Source: Natronococcus sp. CG52
GTDB lineage: Archaea; Halobacteriota; Halobacteria; Halobacteriales; Natrialbaceae
Direction of reading: 5' to 3'
Assembly: GCF_023913515.1 (NCBI RefSeq)
Contig: NZ_CP099391.1
Location: 1,674,001 to 1,738,000 of the forward strand
DNA length: 64,000 nucleotides
Made by a program: the position numbers and the translations under genes. The notes below the pieces were generated by a model, which did no database searches, was not told the DNA's origin, and saw only the letters and a program-made list of their open reading frames with translations. Positions 16,182 to 25,504 of this stretch are shown in pieces; position 1 is the stretch's first letter, and every line of letters starts with the position of its first letter.

Positions 16182-17147
16182 TCAGGGCTCGATGACGACT
16201 TTCCCGAGGAAGCTCTCGCCCATAACGTCGCGCTGGGCCCGAGCGGCCTCCTCGAGGTCGTAGGTCCGCTCGACGTCGACCGAGAGTCGCCCGGTATCCA
16301 TGAGGTGTGCGACCCCGCGCAGCGGCACGCGGAGATCCGGCGTGTTGAACATGCTCATGAACTGGTAGCTGACGTCCTTCGAGCGGGCCGCGCCGTCGTT
16401 CGTGAACGCCGGATCGGGGCTGTTCTCGCCGATGCCGACGACTCGGGCACCCTGGGCCGCGACGTCGGCGTCGAACTGGAGGTAGTCGTCGAGCCGATGG
16501 TCGAGGATCGCGTCCGCGCCGCCGTCGCTCGCCTCGAGCACGGCGTCCGCGAGGTCGTCGCGGCCGTAGTCGAGGACGGTCCCGGCGCCGAGTTCCGAGA
16601 GCCGCTCGTGGTACTCTTCGGCCGCGGTCGTCACGACGCGGGCGCTCACCGCGTCGCCGATCTGGACGGCGACGTGACCGACGCCGCCGGAACCGCCGTG
16701 GACGAGGCAGTACTCGGCGGGGTCGAGGTCGGCGTGGTCGATCAGCGCGCGCCAGGCGGTGACGCCGACGACGCCCGCGGCGCCCGCCTCGGTCGCGTCG
16801 ACGCCGTCGGGGAGGTGGACGACGCGATCGGTCGGGACGGTCGCGTACTCGGCGTACGCCCCCTGGAACGAGCCGTTCCCGATTCCGGTGCCGTAGACGC
16901 GGTCGCCCTCGGCAAAGTCCTCGACGTCCGATCCCGTCTCCGCGACGGTACCCGCGAAGTCGACGCCCGGCGTGAACGGGACGTCGACCGGCGAGTACGA
17001 GCCGTCCCGGAAGTAGGTGTCGACGGGGTTGATACCGGCGGCGGCGACCTCGAGCAACAGTTCGTCGGCCGCGGGTTCGGGTCGGTCGATCTCTTCGACC
17101 TGCAGTACGTCGGGTCCACCGTGTTCTGAAAGTCGTACGGCGCGCAT
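16182..17147 (-). CDS. NADPH:quinone reductase, MDR/zeta-crystallin type
   Basis: The 321-residue enzyme has the medium-chain reductase layout. A GroES-like N-terminal domain carries AAAGINPVDTYFRDG and PGVDFAGTVAETG. A Rossmann domain follows, with CLVHGGSGGVGHVAVQIG at about residues 143-160 (GxGGVG dinucleotide loop). No catalytic zinc ligands are present, which fits quinone reductase or enoyl reductase members rather than alcohol dehydrogenases. I chose ATG 17147 (MRAVRLSEHGG), the usual family start. It stands alone, with its stop 108 bases from the start of the HTH regulator gene. Confidence 0.88.
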   Translation of the reverse strand: MRAVRLSEHGGPDVLQVEEIDRPEPAADELLLEVAAAGINPVDTYFRDGSYSPVDVPFTPGVDFAGTVAETGSDVEDFAEGDRVYGTGIGNGSFQGAYAEYATVPTDRVVHLPDGVDATEAGAAGVVGVTAWRALIDHADLDPAEYCLVHGGSGGVGHVAVQIGDAVSARVVTTAAEEYHERLSELGAGTVLDYGRDDLADAVLEASDGGADAILDHRLDDYLQFDADVAAQGARVVGIGENSPDPAFTNDGAARSKDVSYQFMSMFNTPDLRVPLRGVAHLMDTGRLSVDVERTYDLEEAARAQRDVMGESFLGKVVIEP

Positions 17148-17269
17148 GACGGTCGACACCACGTCTCGAGGTGTAAAAAGGTACGCCATCCCGCGTCGGT
17201 CGCCCTTGCGGTGGCGGGTAGTCCCTCGAATCGACAGATTAAGAGTCCTCACCGGCGAAGCCGTCGTCG

Positions 17270-17428
17270 ATGTTAGACACGCTACTGCACACCGGTTCCG
17301 AACACCCCGACCTCCTGTGGATCGTCCTACCGAGTCTCCTCTCGTTCGTCGCTGGAGTGAGCGCCGGCACGTTCTCCGATCGAGTTCGGAGCTGGCTCCG
17401 ACCGCAGCACGAAACGTCGAACGACTGA
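17270..17428 (+). CDS. Small one-helix membrane protein
   Basis: A 52-residue protein beginning MLDTLLHTGSEHPDLLW. One transmembrane helix (WIVLPSLLSFVAGVSAGTF, about residues 17-35) is followed by a short basic tail (SDRVRSWLRPQ). The start is an ATG, preceded at about 33 bases by a TATA-like GATTAAGA. I recognise the sequence pattern as a conserved haloarchaeal micro-membrane protein but not a function. It lies in the gap between the quinone reductase and the aminotransferase genes. Confidence 0.7.
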   Translation: MLDTLLHTGSEHPDLLWIVLPSLLSFVAGVSAGTFSDRVRSWLRPQHETSND

Positions 17429-17510
17429 GCCTGCGTTCCGCTCGGGATCGATTCGCCCGTCGCCGGCCTCCCGGTTTCGCACCGGGACACCTGTGCGACG
17501 GGCGAGGGAA

Positions 17511-18632
17511 TTACCGGACCGCGGCCGTCGCATCGTCGATGATCTCGAGCGCCTCTTTCAGTTCCTCCATCCCCGTCGCGTAGGAGAGGCGGGCGTAGCC
17601 CTCACCGTTCGCGCCGAAGGCGTCGCCGGGGACGACGATCACGTCTCGGTCGAGGACCGCATCGCACCAGCCGTCGGGCACCTTCGGCATGACGTAGAAC
17701 GCCCCGGAGGGCGTGGGAACCTCGAGGCCGGCGTCCTCGAGGCCGTCGACCACGACGTCGCGCCGCTCCTCGAAGGCGTCGACCATCTCCCGGACCGGTT
17801 CCTGCGGGCCGGTTATCGCGGCTTCGGCGGCGTACTGTGCTGGGGCGGAGGCGCAGGCCTGGGCGTACTGGTGAACCCGGAGCATCCGTTCGATTCGACG
17901 GTTCGAGGCGACGATCCAGCCGAGGCGCCAGCCCGTCATCGAGTAGGTCTTCGAGCAGGCGCTGACGACGACGACGTTGTCCGTTTCGGCGAACTGCATC
18001 GGCGAGTAGTGCTCGCCCTCGAAGACGATGTGCTCGTACACCTCGTCGGTGAGACAGAGCACGTCGTGTTCGTCCGCGATGCGGGCGAACTCGCGCATAT
18101 CGGCCTCGCTCTGGACGGCACCCGTCGGATTCGCCGGGCTGTTGACGACGAATACTGCCGTCTCGTCGGTGACGGTCTCCTCGACCGCCGCCGGATCGAG
18201 CGTGAGGTCCTCGCGCAGTCCGACCGGCTTCGGCGTTCCGCCGGCGATCCGGGTCAGCGCGTCGTAGGAAACGAAGCCGGGATCGGGGAAGATGACCTCC
18301 TGGCCGGGATCGACGTGGGCCTCGAGTACCAGGTGGAGCGCCTCGCTACCGCCGGACGTGGCGATGATATCCGCGGGATCGACGTCGATCTCGTAGTCGC
18401 GGTCGTACTTGTCCGCGATCGCCTCGCGGAGCGATCGGGTTCCCTTGTTCGACGTGTACGCGTCGGTTAGCTCGGCCTCGATGGCTTCGATCGCGCCGCG
18501 GCGGGCGTGTTCGGGCGTCGGAAAGTCCGGCTGCCCGATTCCGAGATTGATCGCGTCCTCGCTCGCGGCCTCGAACACCTCTCGAATACCGCTGATCGAC
18601 ACCTGCTCGACCCGGGCTGCAAACTCCGTCAT
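17511..18632 (-). CDS. PLP-dependent class I/II aminotransferase
   Basis: The 373-residue enzyme shows the fold I aminotransferase marks: INLGIGQPDFPTP near residue 30, YTSNKGTRSLREAIADKY, ATSGGSEALHLVLEAH, FVVNSPANPTGAV with the PLP-contacting Asn, and SACSKTYSMTGWRLGW with the Schiff-base Lys at about residue 229. The C-terminal Arg in YARLSYATG binds the substrate carboxylate. It resembles aspartate or aromatic aminotransferases of archaea; the amino donor is not settled by sequence. Start ATG 18632 (MTEFAARVEQ) is preferred over an upstream in-frame codon. Confidence 0.9.
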   Translation of the reverse strand: MTEFAARVEQVSISGIREVFEAASEDAINLGIGQPDFPTPEHARRGAIEAIEAELTDAYTSNKGTRSLREAIADKYDRDYEIDVDPADIIATSGGSEALHLVLEAHVDPGQEVIFPDPGFVSYDALTRIAGGTPKPVGLREDLTLDPAAVEETVTDETAVFVVNSPANPTGAVQSEADMREFARIADEHDVLCLTDEVYEHIVFEGEHYSPMQFAETDNVVVVSACSKTYSMTGWRLGWIVASNRRIERMLRVHQYAQACASAPAQYAAEAAITGPQEPVREMVDAFEERRDVVVDGLEDAGLEVPTPSGAFYVMPKVPDGWCDAVLDRDVIVVPGDAFGANGEGYARLSYATGMEELKEALEIIDDATAAVR

Positions 18633-18785
18633 GGCTAAACGGCTGTGGGCGATCCCGATAACTCTTGATGTGTGCTCGCTTCGCACGATTACGGACCCGC
18701 CGCCGCAAACGAACCGTGTGGGAGGTTCTCTACCCGGCCGAACGAGTCACAACAAATATACGCCCGCTACGGCACAACTGTGGTG

Positions 18786-19451
18786 ATGACGACCTCTCGA
18801 CGATCGCTTCTCGCTGCGGGGGCGACCGGTACGCTCGCGGTCACGTCCGGCTGTCTGGACGTCGTGTTCGGCGGTGAACCGCTCGAGTTCGACGCCGGCC
18901 GCGTCGCCCCGACGGATGCGGCACTCGCGGACACCGGCTACGAAGTAGACGAGACCGACCAACGATCGGTCGAGCAAACGATCAGCGTCGGCGTCGACCG
19001 CCAGGTACGCGGCTCGTTCTGGAGTTCGACCTACACGAAACGGCGCGAACACGAGGGGGAACTGCGCGACGCGAGCCTGTTCGCCGCGATTTCGTTACCG
19101 GGGATGAAGGCCGTCGGCCACTCCGTCAACCCGCTCGACGGGATGTCGAGCGAGGAACTCCTCGAAGAGATTCTCGAGCGAGTCGACGGGACGTACGGCT
19201 CGATAAAGGACGTCACTCACGAGGAGTCGTTCTCGCTCGAGATCCTCGAGGCGGGCCGGGAGGTGGACGTCTTCGTCGGCGAGACGGAGTTCGAGGGCGA
19301 GCGCGTCGAGGTCGACGTCACGATCACGTCGTTCGATCACGAAGACGACCTCCTCGTCCTGGTCGGGAGTCATCCCGACCTGCTCGCCGAGGAGTCGGCG
19401 AACCTCGAACTGTTGATGGAATCTGTCGAGCATCCGGTCGACGACGAATAG
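18786..19451 (+). CDS. Tat lipoprotein, DUF6517-like
   Basis: The 221-residue protein starts with a twin-arginine signal (TSRRSLLAAGATG) and a lipobox ending in SGCLD, so it is exported folded and lipid-anchored at the Cys near residue 22. The body has an antiparallel pattern with SLPGMKAVGHSVNPLDGMSS and EELLEEILERVDG. This fits the DUF6517 family of haloarchaeal lipoproteins with unknown role. The start is ATG 18786, with GTG 18783 directly before it. It diverges from the aminotransferase gene. Confidence 0.8.
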   Translation: MTTSRRSLLAAGATGTLAVTSGCLDVVFGGEPLEFDAGRVAPTDAALADTGYEVDETDQRSVEQTISVGVDRQVRGSFWSSTYTKRREHEGELRDASLFAAISLPGMKAVGHSVNPLDGMSSEELLEEILERVDGTYGSIKDVTHEESFSLEILEAGREVDVFVGETEFEGERVEVDVTITSFDHEDDLLVLVGSHPDLLAEESANLELLMESVEHPVDDE

Positions 19452-19526
19452 GGAACTACGGCGGCGTCGAACCGCTCTTCTGCGGACGTGTTTTGGCGCG
19501 AGCGTTACCAGTAGATAGTAGCACGA

Positions 19527-19783
19527 TTTCTTTATTCAGAAACACTCGTGAAACGTCTGGTACGTACGGGCGATACAGGTACCGCGCGGTCAGCATCTGC
19601 TCGCTTTGCGAGCAGTCCACCGCCGAAGCGGACGAAGTCCGCGCAGGCGGCCTTTTTCATCGAAGTTTTTGCGCCGAGGGTGAGCGAGCACAGCGAGCGA
19701 ACCCGAGGCGGAAAAAGTTCGTTGTGCATCTCTACGTAGCGAATCGACCAGTTCAGATTCAGAACCAACACTGAATAAAGAAA
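19527..19783. mobile_element. MITE-like element with 13-bp terminal inverted repeats
   Basis: TTTCTTTATTCAG (19527-19539) is the exact reverse complement of CTGAATAAAGAAA (19771-19783), giving a 257-bp unit in a gene-free gap. The interior holds a perfect hairpin (TGCTCGC, TTT, GCGAGCA around 19600) and several GAGCGAG-like words but no gene. I found no convincing target-site duplication, so it is either old or inserted by an element that leaves none. Confidence 0.55.
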
Positions 19784-19906
19784 CTGTCTTACCAATTACT
19801 GTTACCGACGTGCGCGTCCCTGACGTTGTCAGTTCGGTGTCTTCCGGGGGCGCAATAGCAGTCGCTCGTGGGTAGTAGAAGTGACGGGGTAGGTCAACAA
19901 CGGGAA

Positions 19907-19929
19907 GCACGCGTGGAAACCACACGTGC
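19907..19929 (+). other. Strong hairpin in the gap before korB
   Basis: GCACGCGTGG (19907-19916) faces CCACACGTGC (19920-19929) across AAA, a 10-bp stem with one C-A mismatch. It lies in the 653-bp gap 19452-20104, which otherwise holds the MITE-like element and no gene. It could be part of a decayed insertion-sequence end or a terminator of korAB. I cannot decide between these. Confidence 0.35.
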
Positions 19930-20104
19930 CGAAAGGTGGCTGCTGACCGTGCCGTCTACCTGGTCCTCTCTCCTGTCGCTACAAAACACCTCCGATACTC
20001 AGGTCTGTAAAGTTCGGTGTTTTGAGAAACGTCGCTCTGCAAGCGACGTGATCCGTACTGCGTCTCGAGAAGACAAAAACCGCACCGAAACCGAGCGGCC
20101 GTCG

Positions 20105-20971
20105 TCAGTAGAATTCGCGGACGAGGTCCATCGCGTCCTCGGGCGCGCCGTCCGGAATCTCGGACATGTCCTCGGTGACGCCGTGCTGTTCGTGGTACGG
20201 CACGGAGTTTTCGTTCTGATACATCACGCCCTGGTACTCCTTCTCGCTGTCGAGGATGACTTTCTTGGCGGCCTCGTAGTCGTTCGCGTCGTGGTCCTCG
20301 TCCTCCTGCAGGTCGACCAGCGAGTCGCGGAAGTAGTCGTAGGTGTCGACGTCGTTGAACGTGACGCAGGGACTGAAGACGTTGACGAAGCCGAAACCGT
20401 CGTGTTCGATCGCTTTCTGGACGATCTCCTGGTGGCGCAGCGCGTCCGAGGCGAACGACTGCGCGATGAAGGTGGCGCCGGAAGCGAGCGCGAGCGCGAG
20501 CGGGTTGACCGGCGGCTGCTTCGGTCCTTCGGGCGTCGTCGCGGTCTCGAAGTCCGAGCGCGAGGTCGGCGAGGCCTGTCCCTTCGTCAGGCCGTAGATC
20601 CGGTTGTCCATGACGACGTAGGACATGTCGACGTTCCGGCGGACGGCGTGGACGAAGTGACCGGCACCGATCGAGTAGCCGTCACCGTCGCCGCCGGCGA
20701 CCATGACCTCGATGTCGGGGCGGGCCATCTTGACGCCGGTCCCGACCGGGAGCGCACGGCCGTGAACCCCGTGAAGGGCGTAGCTGTGCATGTAGGTCCC
20801 GATCTTGCCGGAACAGCCGATCCCGGCCACCACGAAGGTGTTGTCGGGATCGTTGCCGGTCTCGGCGAGGGCTTTCATCATACCGTTCATCGTCCCGAAG
20901 TCGCCGCATCCGGGACACCACGTCGGCTGCTTGTCGGATTTGAAGTCTGTGAATCGAACGTCGGAGCTCAT
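20105..20971 (-). CDS. korB: 2-oxoacid:ferredoxin oxidoreductase, beta subunit
   Basis: The 288-residue subunit binds thiamine diphosphate. It has WCPGCGDFG near residue 19 with two Cys of the iron-sulfur site, GIGCSGKIGTYMHSYALHG with another Cys, and the ThDP motif GGDGDGYSIGAGHFVHAVRRN running into DNRIYGLTKGQ. Size and pairing with a 585-residue alpha chain fit haloarchaeal 2-oxoglutarate oxidoreductase (KorAB), which makes succinyl-CoA and reduced ferredoxin in place of the NAD-linked dehydrogenase. The start codon overlaps the korA stop by four bases (ATGA), a sign of translational coupling. Confidence 0.9.
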   Translation of the reverse strand: MSSDVRFTDFKSDKQPTWCPGCGDFGTMNGMMKALAETGNDPDNTFVVAGIGCSGKIGTYMHSYALHGVHGRALPVGTGVKMARPDIEVMVAGGDGDGYSIGAGHFVHAVRRNVDMSYVVMDNRIYGLTKGQASPTSRSDFETATTPEGPKQPPVNPLALALASGATFIAQSFASDALRHQEIVQKAIEHDGFGFVNVFSPCVTFNDVDTYDYFRDSLVDLQEDEDHDANDYEAAKKVILDSEKEYQGVMYQNENSVPYHEQHGVTEDMSEIPDGAPEDAMDLVREFY

Positions 20972-22725
20972 TGTGCTGGTACCTCCTCGGAGAGTTTGTC
21001 GGTGATCTCTTCTGCGAGTTCGTCCGCCTTGAAGCGGACGCCGGTGTACTTGTTAATGCGCTTCACGCGGGTAAGCACGTCGTGTTCGATGAGGTCGGCG
21101 AACTGCCCGGTCGCGTTACACTCGGCGACGATCACGTCGTCGGCGGCCTCGATCTCCTCGCTCAGATCCGGTCGCGGGAAGATGTACGGCACCGAGATCA
21201 CGCGCACGTCGATTCCTTCGTCCTCGAGGTAGTCGAGTGCTTCGACGAGCGCGCCCTCGTTCGACCCCCACGAGATGACGAGGTTGTCCGCGTCGGAGTT
21301 CCCGAACTCGCGGTAGTCCCAGTCTTCCTCGTTCTTGGCCGTCTCGACCTTTCGGTTTCGCTTGTCGACCTGCTGAACGCGTTCGTTCTGTTCCTCGGTC
21401 CGCCGACCGAGTTCGTCGTGCTCGAGACCCGTGCTCATGTGGGCGCCGTCGGTCGTGCCGGGGACTGCACGCGGACTGACGCCGTCCTCGGTGACGGCGT
21501 GGGCGCGGAACCGACCCTGGGCGTCGAGCCACTCGTCGACCTCCTCTTCGTCGACGAGTTTGCCGCGGTCGATCTCGACCTCGTCCATGTCGAACGCCTC
21601 CGGCGGGAACGTCTGTTCGGTCACCGCGAGCGCGAGGTCGGCGACGACGTAGACCGGGGTCTGGTACTGCTCGGCGAAGTTGAACGCCTCGACGGTCTTC
21701 CAGAAACACTCCGAGATGGTCGTCGGGGCGACGACGAACCGCGGGATCTCGCCGTGGCCGCCGTACAGCGTCATGTTGAGGTCGCCCTGCTCCTGTTTCG
21801 TCGGCATCCCGGTCGAGGGACCCGAGCGCATGACGTCGACGATGACCAGCGGCGTCTCGCTGGTCGCGACCAGTCCGAAGGTCTCGGTCATGAGGTCGAT
21901 ACCGGGGCCCGAGGTCGCCGTCATCGAGCGCGCACCGCCGCGTGCGGCGCCGAGCGCCATGTTGATCGCGGCCAGTTCGTCCTCGGCCTGGACGACGTGC
22001 CCGCCGAACTCCTCGATTCGACCCGTCAGATACGTCATCACGTCCGTCGCCGGCGTGATCGGATAGCCGGCGTAGAAGCGACAGCCGGCGGCGATCGCAC
22101 CCATCCCGATCGCCTCGTCGCCGTTGAGCAGGACGTAATCGTTGTCGGTCGTCTCGAGGTCGTAGCCGAGGTCGTCGAGATCGTAGTTCTCCCGGACGTA
22201 CTCCTGTCCCAGGCGAGCGGCTTCCTTGTTGTTCTCGACGATCTGCGTTCCCTTCCCGCCGAAGCGCTTCTCGAGCGATTCGTCGAGGTACTCGACGTCG
22301 AAGCCCGTGATCTCGCAGGCGGCACCGAGCGCGACGACGTTGCGCATGATCGAACCGCCGGCGTCCTCGGCGATCGACTTCAGCGGAACGTCGACGCCCG
22401 TGACGTCCTCGGGAACGTCGGCGTCCCAGGAGCGCTCGCCGTCGTAGATGACGGCGCTCCCCTCGTGGAGTTCGTCCAGGTTCTCGTCGATCGTTCGCTG
22501 GGTCAGTGCGACGAGGATGTCCAGTCGATCGACGACGCTCTGGACCTCGTCGACGGACGTCCGGATCTTGTAGGCTGTGTATCCGCCGCGGATCCGCGAC
22601 GCGAAGTCTTTCGAGGTGAATACGTGTCGTCCAGCACGCGAGAGTGCCTGAGCGAAGATCTTACCGGTGGAGTCGATGCCGTCGCCAGCCTCGCCCCCGA
22701 TCGCCCAGTTGAGGTCCTCAGCCAT
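20968..22725 (-). CDS. korA: 2-oxoacid:ferredoxin oxidoreductase, alpha subunit
   Basis: The 585-residue chain fuses the gamma and alpha domains. Residues 1-180 are the gamma-type domain (IGGEAGDGIDSTGKIFAQAL, SRIRGGYTAYKI). Residues 195-420 are the PYR domain with NGDEAIGMGAIAAGCRFYAG, YPITPATDVMTYL and ATSGPGIDLMTE. A C-terminal domain ends in DVIVAECNATGQF. A long charged linker at about 395-450 is typical of halophiles. It works with KorB as a heterodimer or its multimer. Start ATG 22725 (MAEDLNWAIGGEAG) matches the family. Pyruvate as substrate is less likely because haloarchaeal PorA is longer. Confidence 0.9.
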   Translation of the reverse strand: MAEDLNWAIGGEAGDGIDSTGKIFAQALSRAGRHVFTSKDFASRIRGGYTAYKIRTSVDEVQSVVDRLDILVALTQRTIDENLDELHEGSAVIYDGERSWDADVPEDVTGVDVPLKSIAEDAGGSIMRNVVALGAACEITGFDVEYLDESLEKRFGGKGTQIVENNKEAARLGQEYVRENYDLDDLGYDLETTDNDYVLLNGDEAIGMGAIAAGCRFYAGYPITPATDVMTYLTGRIEEFGGHVVQAEDELAAINMALGAARGGARSMTATSGPGIDLMTETFGLVATSETPLVIVDVMRSGPSTGMPTKQEQGDLNMTLYGGHGEIPRFVVAPTTISECFWKTVEAFNFAEQYQTPVYVVADLALAVTEQTFPPEAFDMDEVEIDRGKLVDEEEVDEWLDAQGRFRAHAVTEDGVSPRAVPGTTDGAHMSTGLEHDELGRRTEEQNERVQQVDKRNRKVETAKNEEDWDYREFGNSDADNLVISWGSNEGALVEALDYLEDEGIDVRVISVPYIFPRPDLSEEIEAADDVIVAECNATGQFADLIEHDVLTRVKRINKYTGVRFKADELAEEITDKLSEEVPAQ

Positions 22726-22881
22726 GTTATGCAGAACCTTGCTCCCAGTAAATGAAAAGGCTTCTGAAACCCCCATCGAACTACTGACTCGCCCCCGAGT
22801 ATATCGTTACTCGCCCCGGTCGTCCGCCCCTCGCCGAGGTGAACGGAACCGCTTTTCACGCCGCCGCTGGACTGGTTCGAC

Positions 22882-23550
22882 ATGGTCGACATCGAGGGAA
22901 CGCCAGTTGCCGTCGAATCGGTACGCGAGGTCGGACCGAACACCGTCGCGCTCGAACTCGAAACGCCCGACGGATTCGACGCGCTTCCGGGACAGTTCGT
23001 GCTGCTCCGGGCCGTGCCGGGCGAGGACGAGGCCGCCGACGAGGACGACGTCGTCGCGCGCCACTACACGCTTTCTTCCTCGTCGGTCGAGGAGACCTTC
23101 GAGATCACGGTCGGGATCGACCCCGACGGCGATCTCTCGCCGTGGCTCGCGGACCTCGAGAGCGGCGAGACCGTCCACGTCGAGGGCCCCTTCGGCGAGA
23201 TCACCTACGAACGCGATCGGGACGTCGTCGCGGTCGCGGGCGGTCCGGGTATCGGCCCCGCGGTCTCGATCGCCGAAGCGGCGTACGAGGCGGGCCACGA
23301 CGCGACCGTCGTCTACCAGGCCGACGAACCGGCCCACGTCAACCGACTCGAGAATCTCGAGGACGAGGGCGTGACGGTCGTCTTCGTCGACGAGGACGAC
23401 GAGGACGAACTGGGCGACGCGATCGGGGCGCACCTCGAGGACGGACAGTGCTACGCCTTCGGCTTCCACGACTTCGTCACGTTCGTCGCGGAGACGATCG
23501 ACGAGGCGGGTGGCGACTCCGACGAGGCGCTGATCGAGAACTTCGGGTAA
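22882..23550 (+). CDS. FAD/NAD-binding oxidoreductase of the ferredoxin-reductase family
   Basis: The 222-residue flavoprotein has an FAD-binding barrel (LPGQFVLLRAVPG, then ARHYTLSSSS, the R-x-Y-S/T-L flavin motif) and an NAD(P)-binding half with VVAVAGGPGIGPAVSIAEA. It lacks an iron-sulfur domain. It diverges from korA by 156 bases, so ferredoxin reduced by KorAB could be its partner. That link is positional only. The acidic insert GEDEAADEDDV is a halophile feature. Confidence 0.82.
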   Translation: MVDIEGTPVAVESVREVGPNTVALELETPDGFDALPGQFVLLRAVPGEDEAADEDDVVARHYTLSSSSVEETFEITVGIDPDGDLSPWLADLESGETVHVEGPFGEITYERDRDVVAVAGGPGIGPAVSIAEAAYEAGHDATVVYQADEPAHVNRLENLEDEGVTVVFVDEDDEDELGDAIGAHLEDGQCYAFGFHDFVTFVAETIDEAGGDSDEALIENFG

Positions 23551-23616
23551 GAGGTCGCTTTCGCGCTCGGGAGCGGCGGTTCGATCGATGACGGGCCGCT
23601 ATGCCCGCACCGAGCG

Positions 23617-24108
23617 TCAGTGCTCGGAGTCTTCGATCTCCGCGTAGTACTCCTCCTCCGACCAGTCGCCGTCGAGGTACGCGTTGGCCCATTCGGGTTC
23701 GAGAAAGACCATGAAATCCACGTTTTCGTCGTCGAGAGCGGTCGGCATCGCGCGACGATCGAACCCCCGACCGACGATCTCGGCGTAGGCGGTCCCGAGG
23801 ATCGGGACGTCGGCGTCTACTCCGCCGCTGTCGGTGTACTCCGGGACGAACATCCCGTTTAATTCCCAGTTCGCGACCGAGAGGTCGTCGTCGATAGCCT
23901 CGACCATCTCCGCGGCGAGCCCCCTCACCTCCTCGCTGTCGCCGCTCGGATCGTCCGCGTCGCCGGCTCCCCCGTCATCACCGTCCCCGTTCCCGGTCGT
24001 ATCGTCCAGACAGCCCGCGATCGTTCCGCCGCCGACGGCAGTCGCGATACCCAGAAGGGTCCGCCTCGAGAGGGCGGCGGGTGTTCCGGAGATCCCTCGT
24101 TGTGCCAT
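23617..24108 (-). CDS. Tat lipoprotein of unknown function
   Basis: A 163-residue protein with a twin-arginine signal (LSRRTLLGIATAVGGG) and a lipobox at IAGCLDD. A Gly/Asp linker follows, then a globular part of about 110 residues with LAAEMVEAIDDDLSVANWEL and VDFMVFLEPEWANAYLDG. I do not recognise the domain. Start ATG 24108 is chosen because it puts the signal at the right place; the upstream frame is not signal-like. Confidence 0.72.
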   Translation of the reverse strand: MAQRGISGTPAALSRRTLLGIATAVGGGTIAGCLDDTTGNGDGDDGGAGDADDPSGDSEEVRGLAAEMVEAIDDDLSVANWELNGMFVPEYTDSGGVDADVPILGTAYAEIVGRGFDRRAMPTALDDENVDFMVFLEPEWANAYLDGDWSEEEYYAEIEDSEH

Positions 24109-24263
24109 GAATAGGACCTCCGTTATCGAGTCACAAAATACGTTCCCGGGATCGGTAGTAGCGCGGATAGGTACGGACCGTTCCCTACTCGATCCACGAG
24201 TGTGAGTCTCGTTCACGCACGACTGAACGAAGAGTTATTCGGCCGGAGTCCCTGAAACAAACA

Positions 24264-25415
24264 ATGAGCGCGCTCGAACCCACGCTCCTGCAACTCGAGG
24301 AGGTGCTCGCCGAGCCGACGCTGCTCGTCGGACTGCTCGTGCTCGCGGTCGCGGCCATCACCGTCTGGCAGATGGTCGAGATCGTCGACGCCTACAACAG
24401 GGGTGCGCTGACCGTCTTCGGGGAGTATCGCAAACTGCTCCAGCCGGGGCTGAACATCGTGCCGCCGTTCGTCTCGCGGGTCTACACGTTCGACATGCGA
24501 ACCCAGACGATCGACGTGCCGACCCAGGAGGCGATCACGCGGGACAACTCGCCCGTGACCGCCGACGCCGTCGTCTACATCCGCGTTATGGACGCGAAAC
24601 GAGCGTTCCTCGAGGTCGACGACTACAAGAACGCCGTCTCGAACCTCGCCCAGACGACGCTGCGAGCCGTGCTGGGTGACATGGAACTCGACGACACGCT
24701 CAGCCGGCGCGAGATGATCAACGAGCGGATTCGCACCGAACTCGACGAACCCACCGACGAGTGGGGGATCCGCGTCGAGAGCGTCGAGGTCCGCGAGGTC
24801 ACGCCCTCGCGCGACGTCAAGGGGGCGATGGAGCAACAGACCTCCGCCGAACGGAAGCGCCGCGCGATGATCCTCGAGGCCCAGGGTGAACGCCGCAGCG
24901 CCGTCGAGAAAGCGGAGGGTGACAAGCAGTCGAACATCATCCGCGCCCAGGGTGAAAAGCAGAGCCAGATCCTCGAGGCCCAGGGTGACTCGATCTCGAC
25001 CGTCCTGCGCGCTCGCTCCGCCGAGTCGATGGGCGAACGGGCCGTGATCGACAAGGGGATGGAAACCCTCGCCGAGATCGGGGGAAGCGAGTCGACGACG
25101 TTCGTCATGCCCCAGGAACTCACCTCGATGGTCGGCCGCTACGGCAAACACCTCTCCGGCAGCGACGTCGAACAGGACGGTGCGAAACTCGAGAGTCTCG
25201 AGTTCGACGACGAGACCCGCGAACTGATCGGCCTCGACGACATCAGCGAGATCCTCGGCGAGATCGACGAGGAACTCGAGATGGACGTCGAGGCGATGGA
25301 ACAGGAGGCCAAGGCGATTCAGGAGGGCGAAGACATGGGCCAGAATCCCGACAGCGTCAGCGATCCCGACGAAGTCGACGCGATGCCGGGTGAGGCGGAG
25401 TCAGACGAGCGCTAA
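24264..25415 (+). CDS. SPFH/band-7 membrane protein (stomatin/prohibitin type)
   Basis: The 383-residue protein has one N-terminal membrane helix (residues 20-38) and an SPFH domain at about 40-200 (LTVFGEYRKLLQPGLNIVPP, TQTIDVPTQEAITRDNSPV, VESVEVREVTPSRDV). A helical coiled-coil follows at about 205-270 with the repeating words EAQGERRSAVEKAEGDKQS and RAQGEKQS. The tail is very acidic. Such proteins oligomerise at the membrane and often scaffold proteases, but no NfeD-like partner gene is adjacent. A TATA-like TTATTC near 24236 suggests a near-leaderless start. Confidence 0.9.
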   Translation: MSALEPTLLQLEEVLAEPTLLVGLLVLAVAAITVWQMVEIVDAYNRGALTVFGEYRKLLQPGLNIVPPFVSRVYTFDMRTQTIDVPTQEAITRDNSPVTADAVVYIRVMDAKRAFLEVDDYKNAVSNLAQTTLRAVLGDMELDDTLSRREMINERIRTELDEPTDEWGIRVESVEVREVTPSRDVKGAMEQQTSAERKRRAMILEAQGERRSAVEKAEGDKQSNIIRAQGEKQSQILEAQGDSISTVLRARSAESMGERAVIDKGMETLAEIGGSESTTFVMPQELTSMVGRYGKHLSGSDVEQDGAKLESLEFDDETRELIGLDDISEILGEIDEELEMDVEAMEQEAKAIQEGEDMGQNPDSVSDPDEVDAMPGEAESDER

Positions 25416-25504
25416 GAGAACCGCTCGAGCAGTTCTGACGGAGCCGGGCGAGCACCGAGGCCGGAAACCAGAATCGTTTTTCACCGTCCGGCGGATGTGA
25501 GAGC

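Noticed and set aside
20971-22755. A 594-codon plus-strand frame opposite korA
   Set aside because: Same antisense effect. The korA frame has all family motifs and overlaps korB by four bases as expected.
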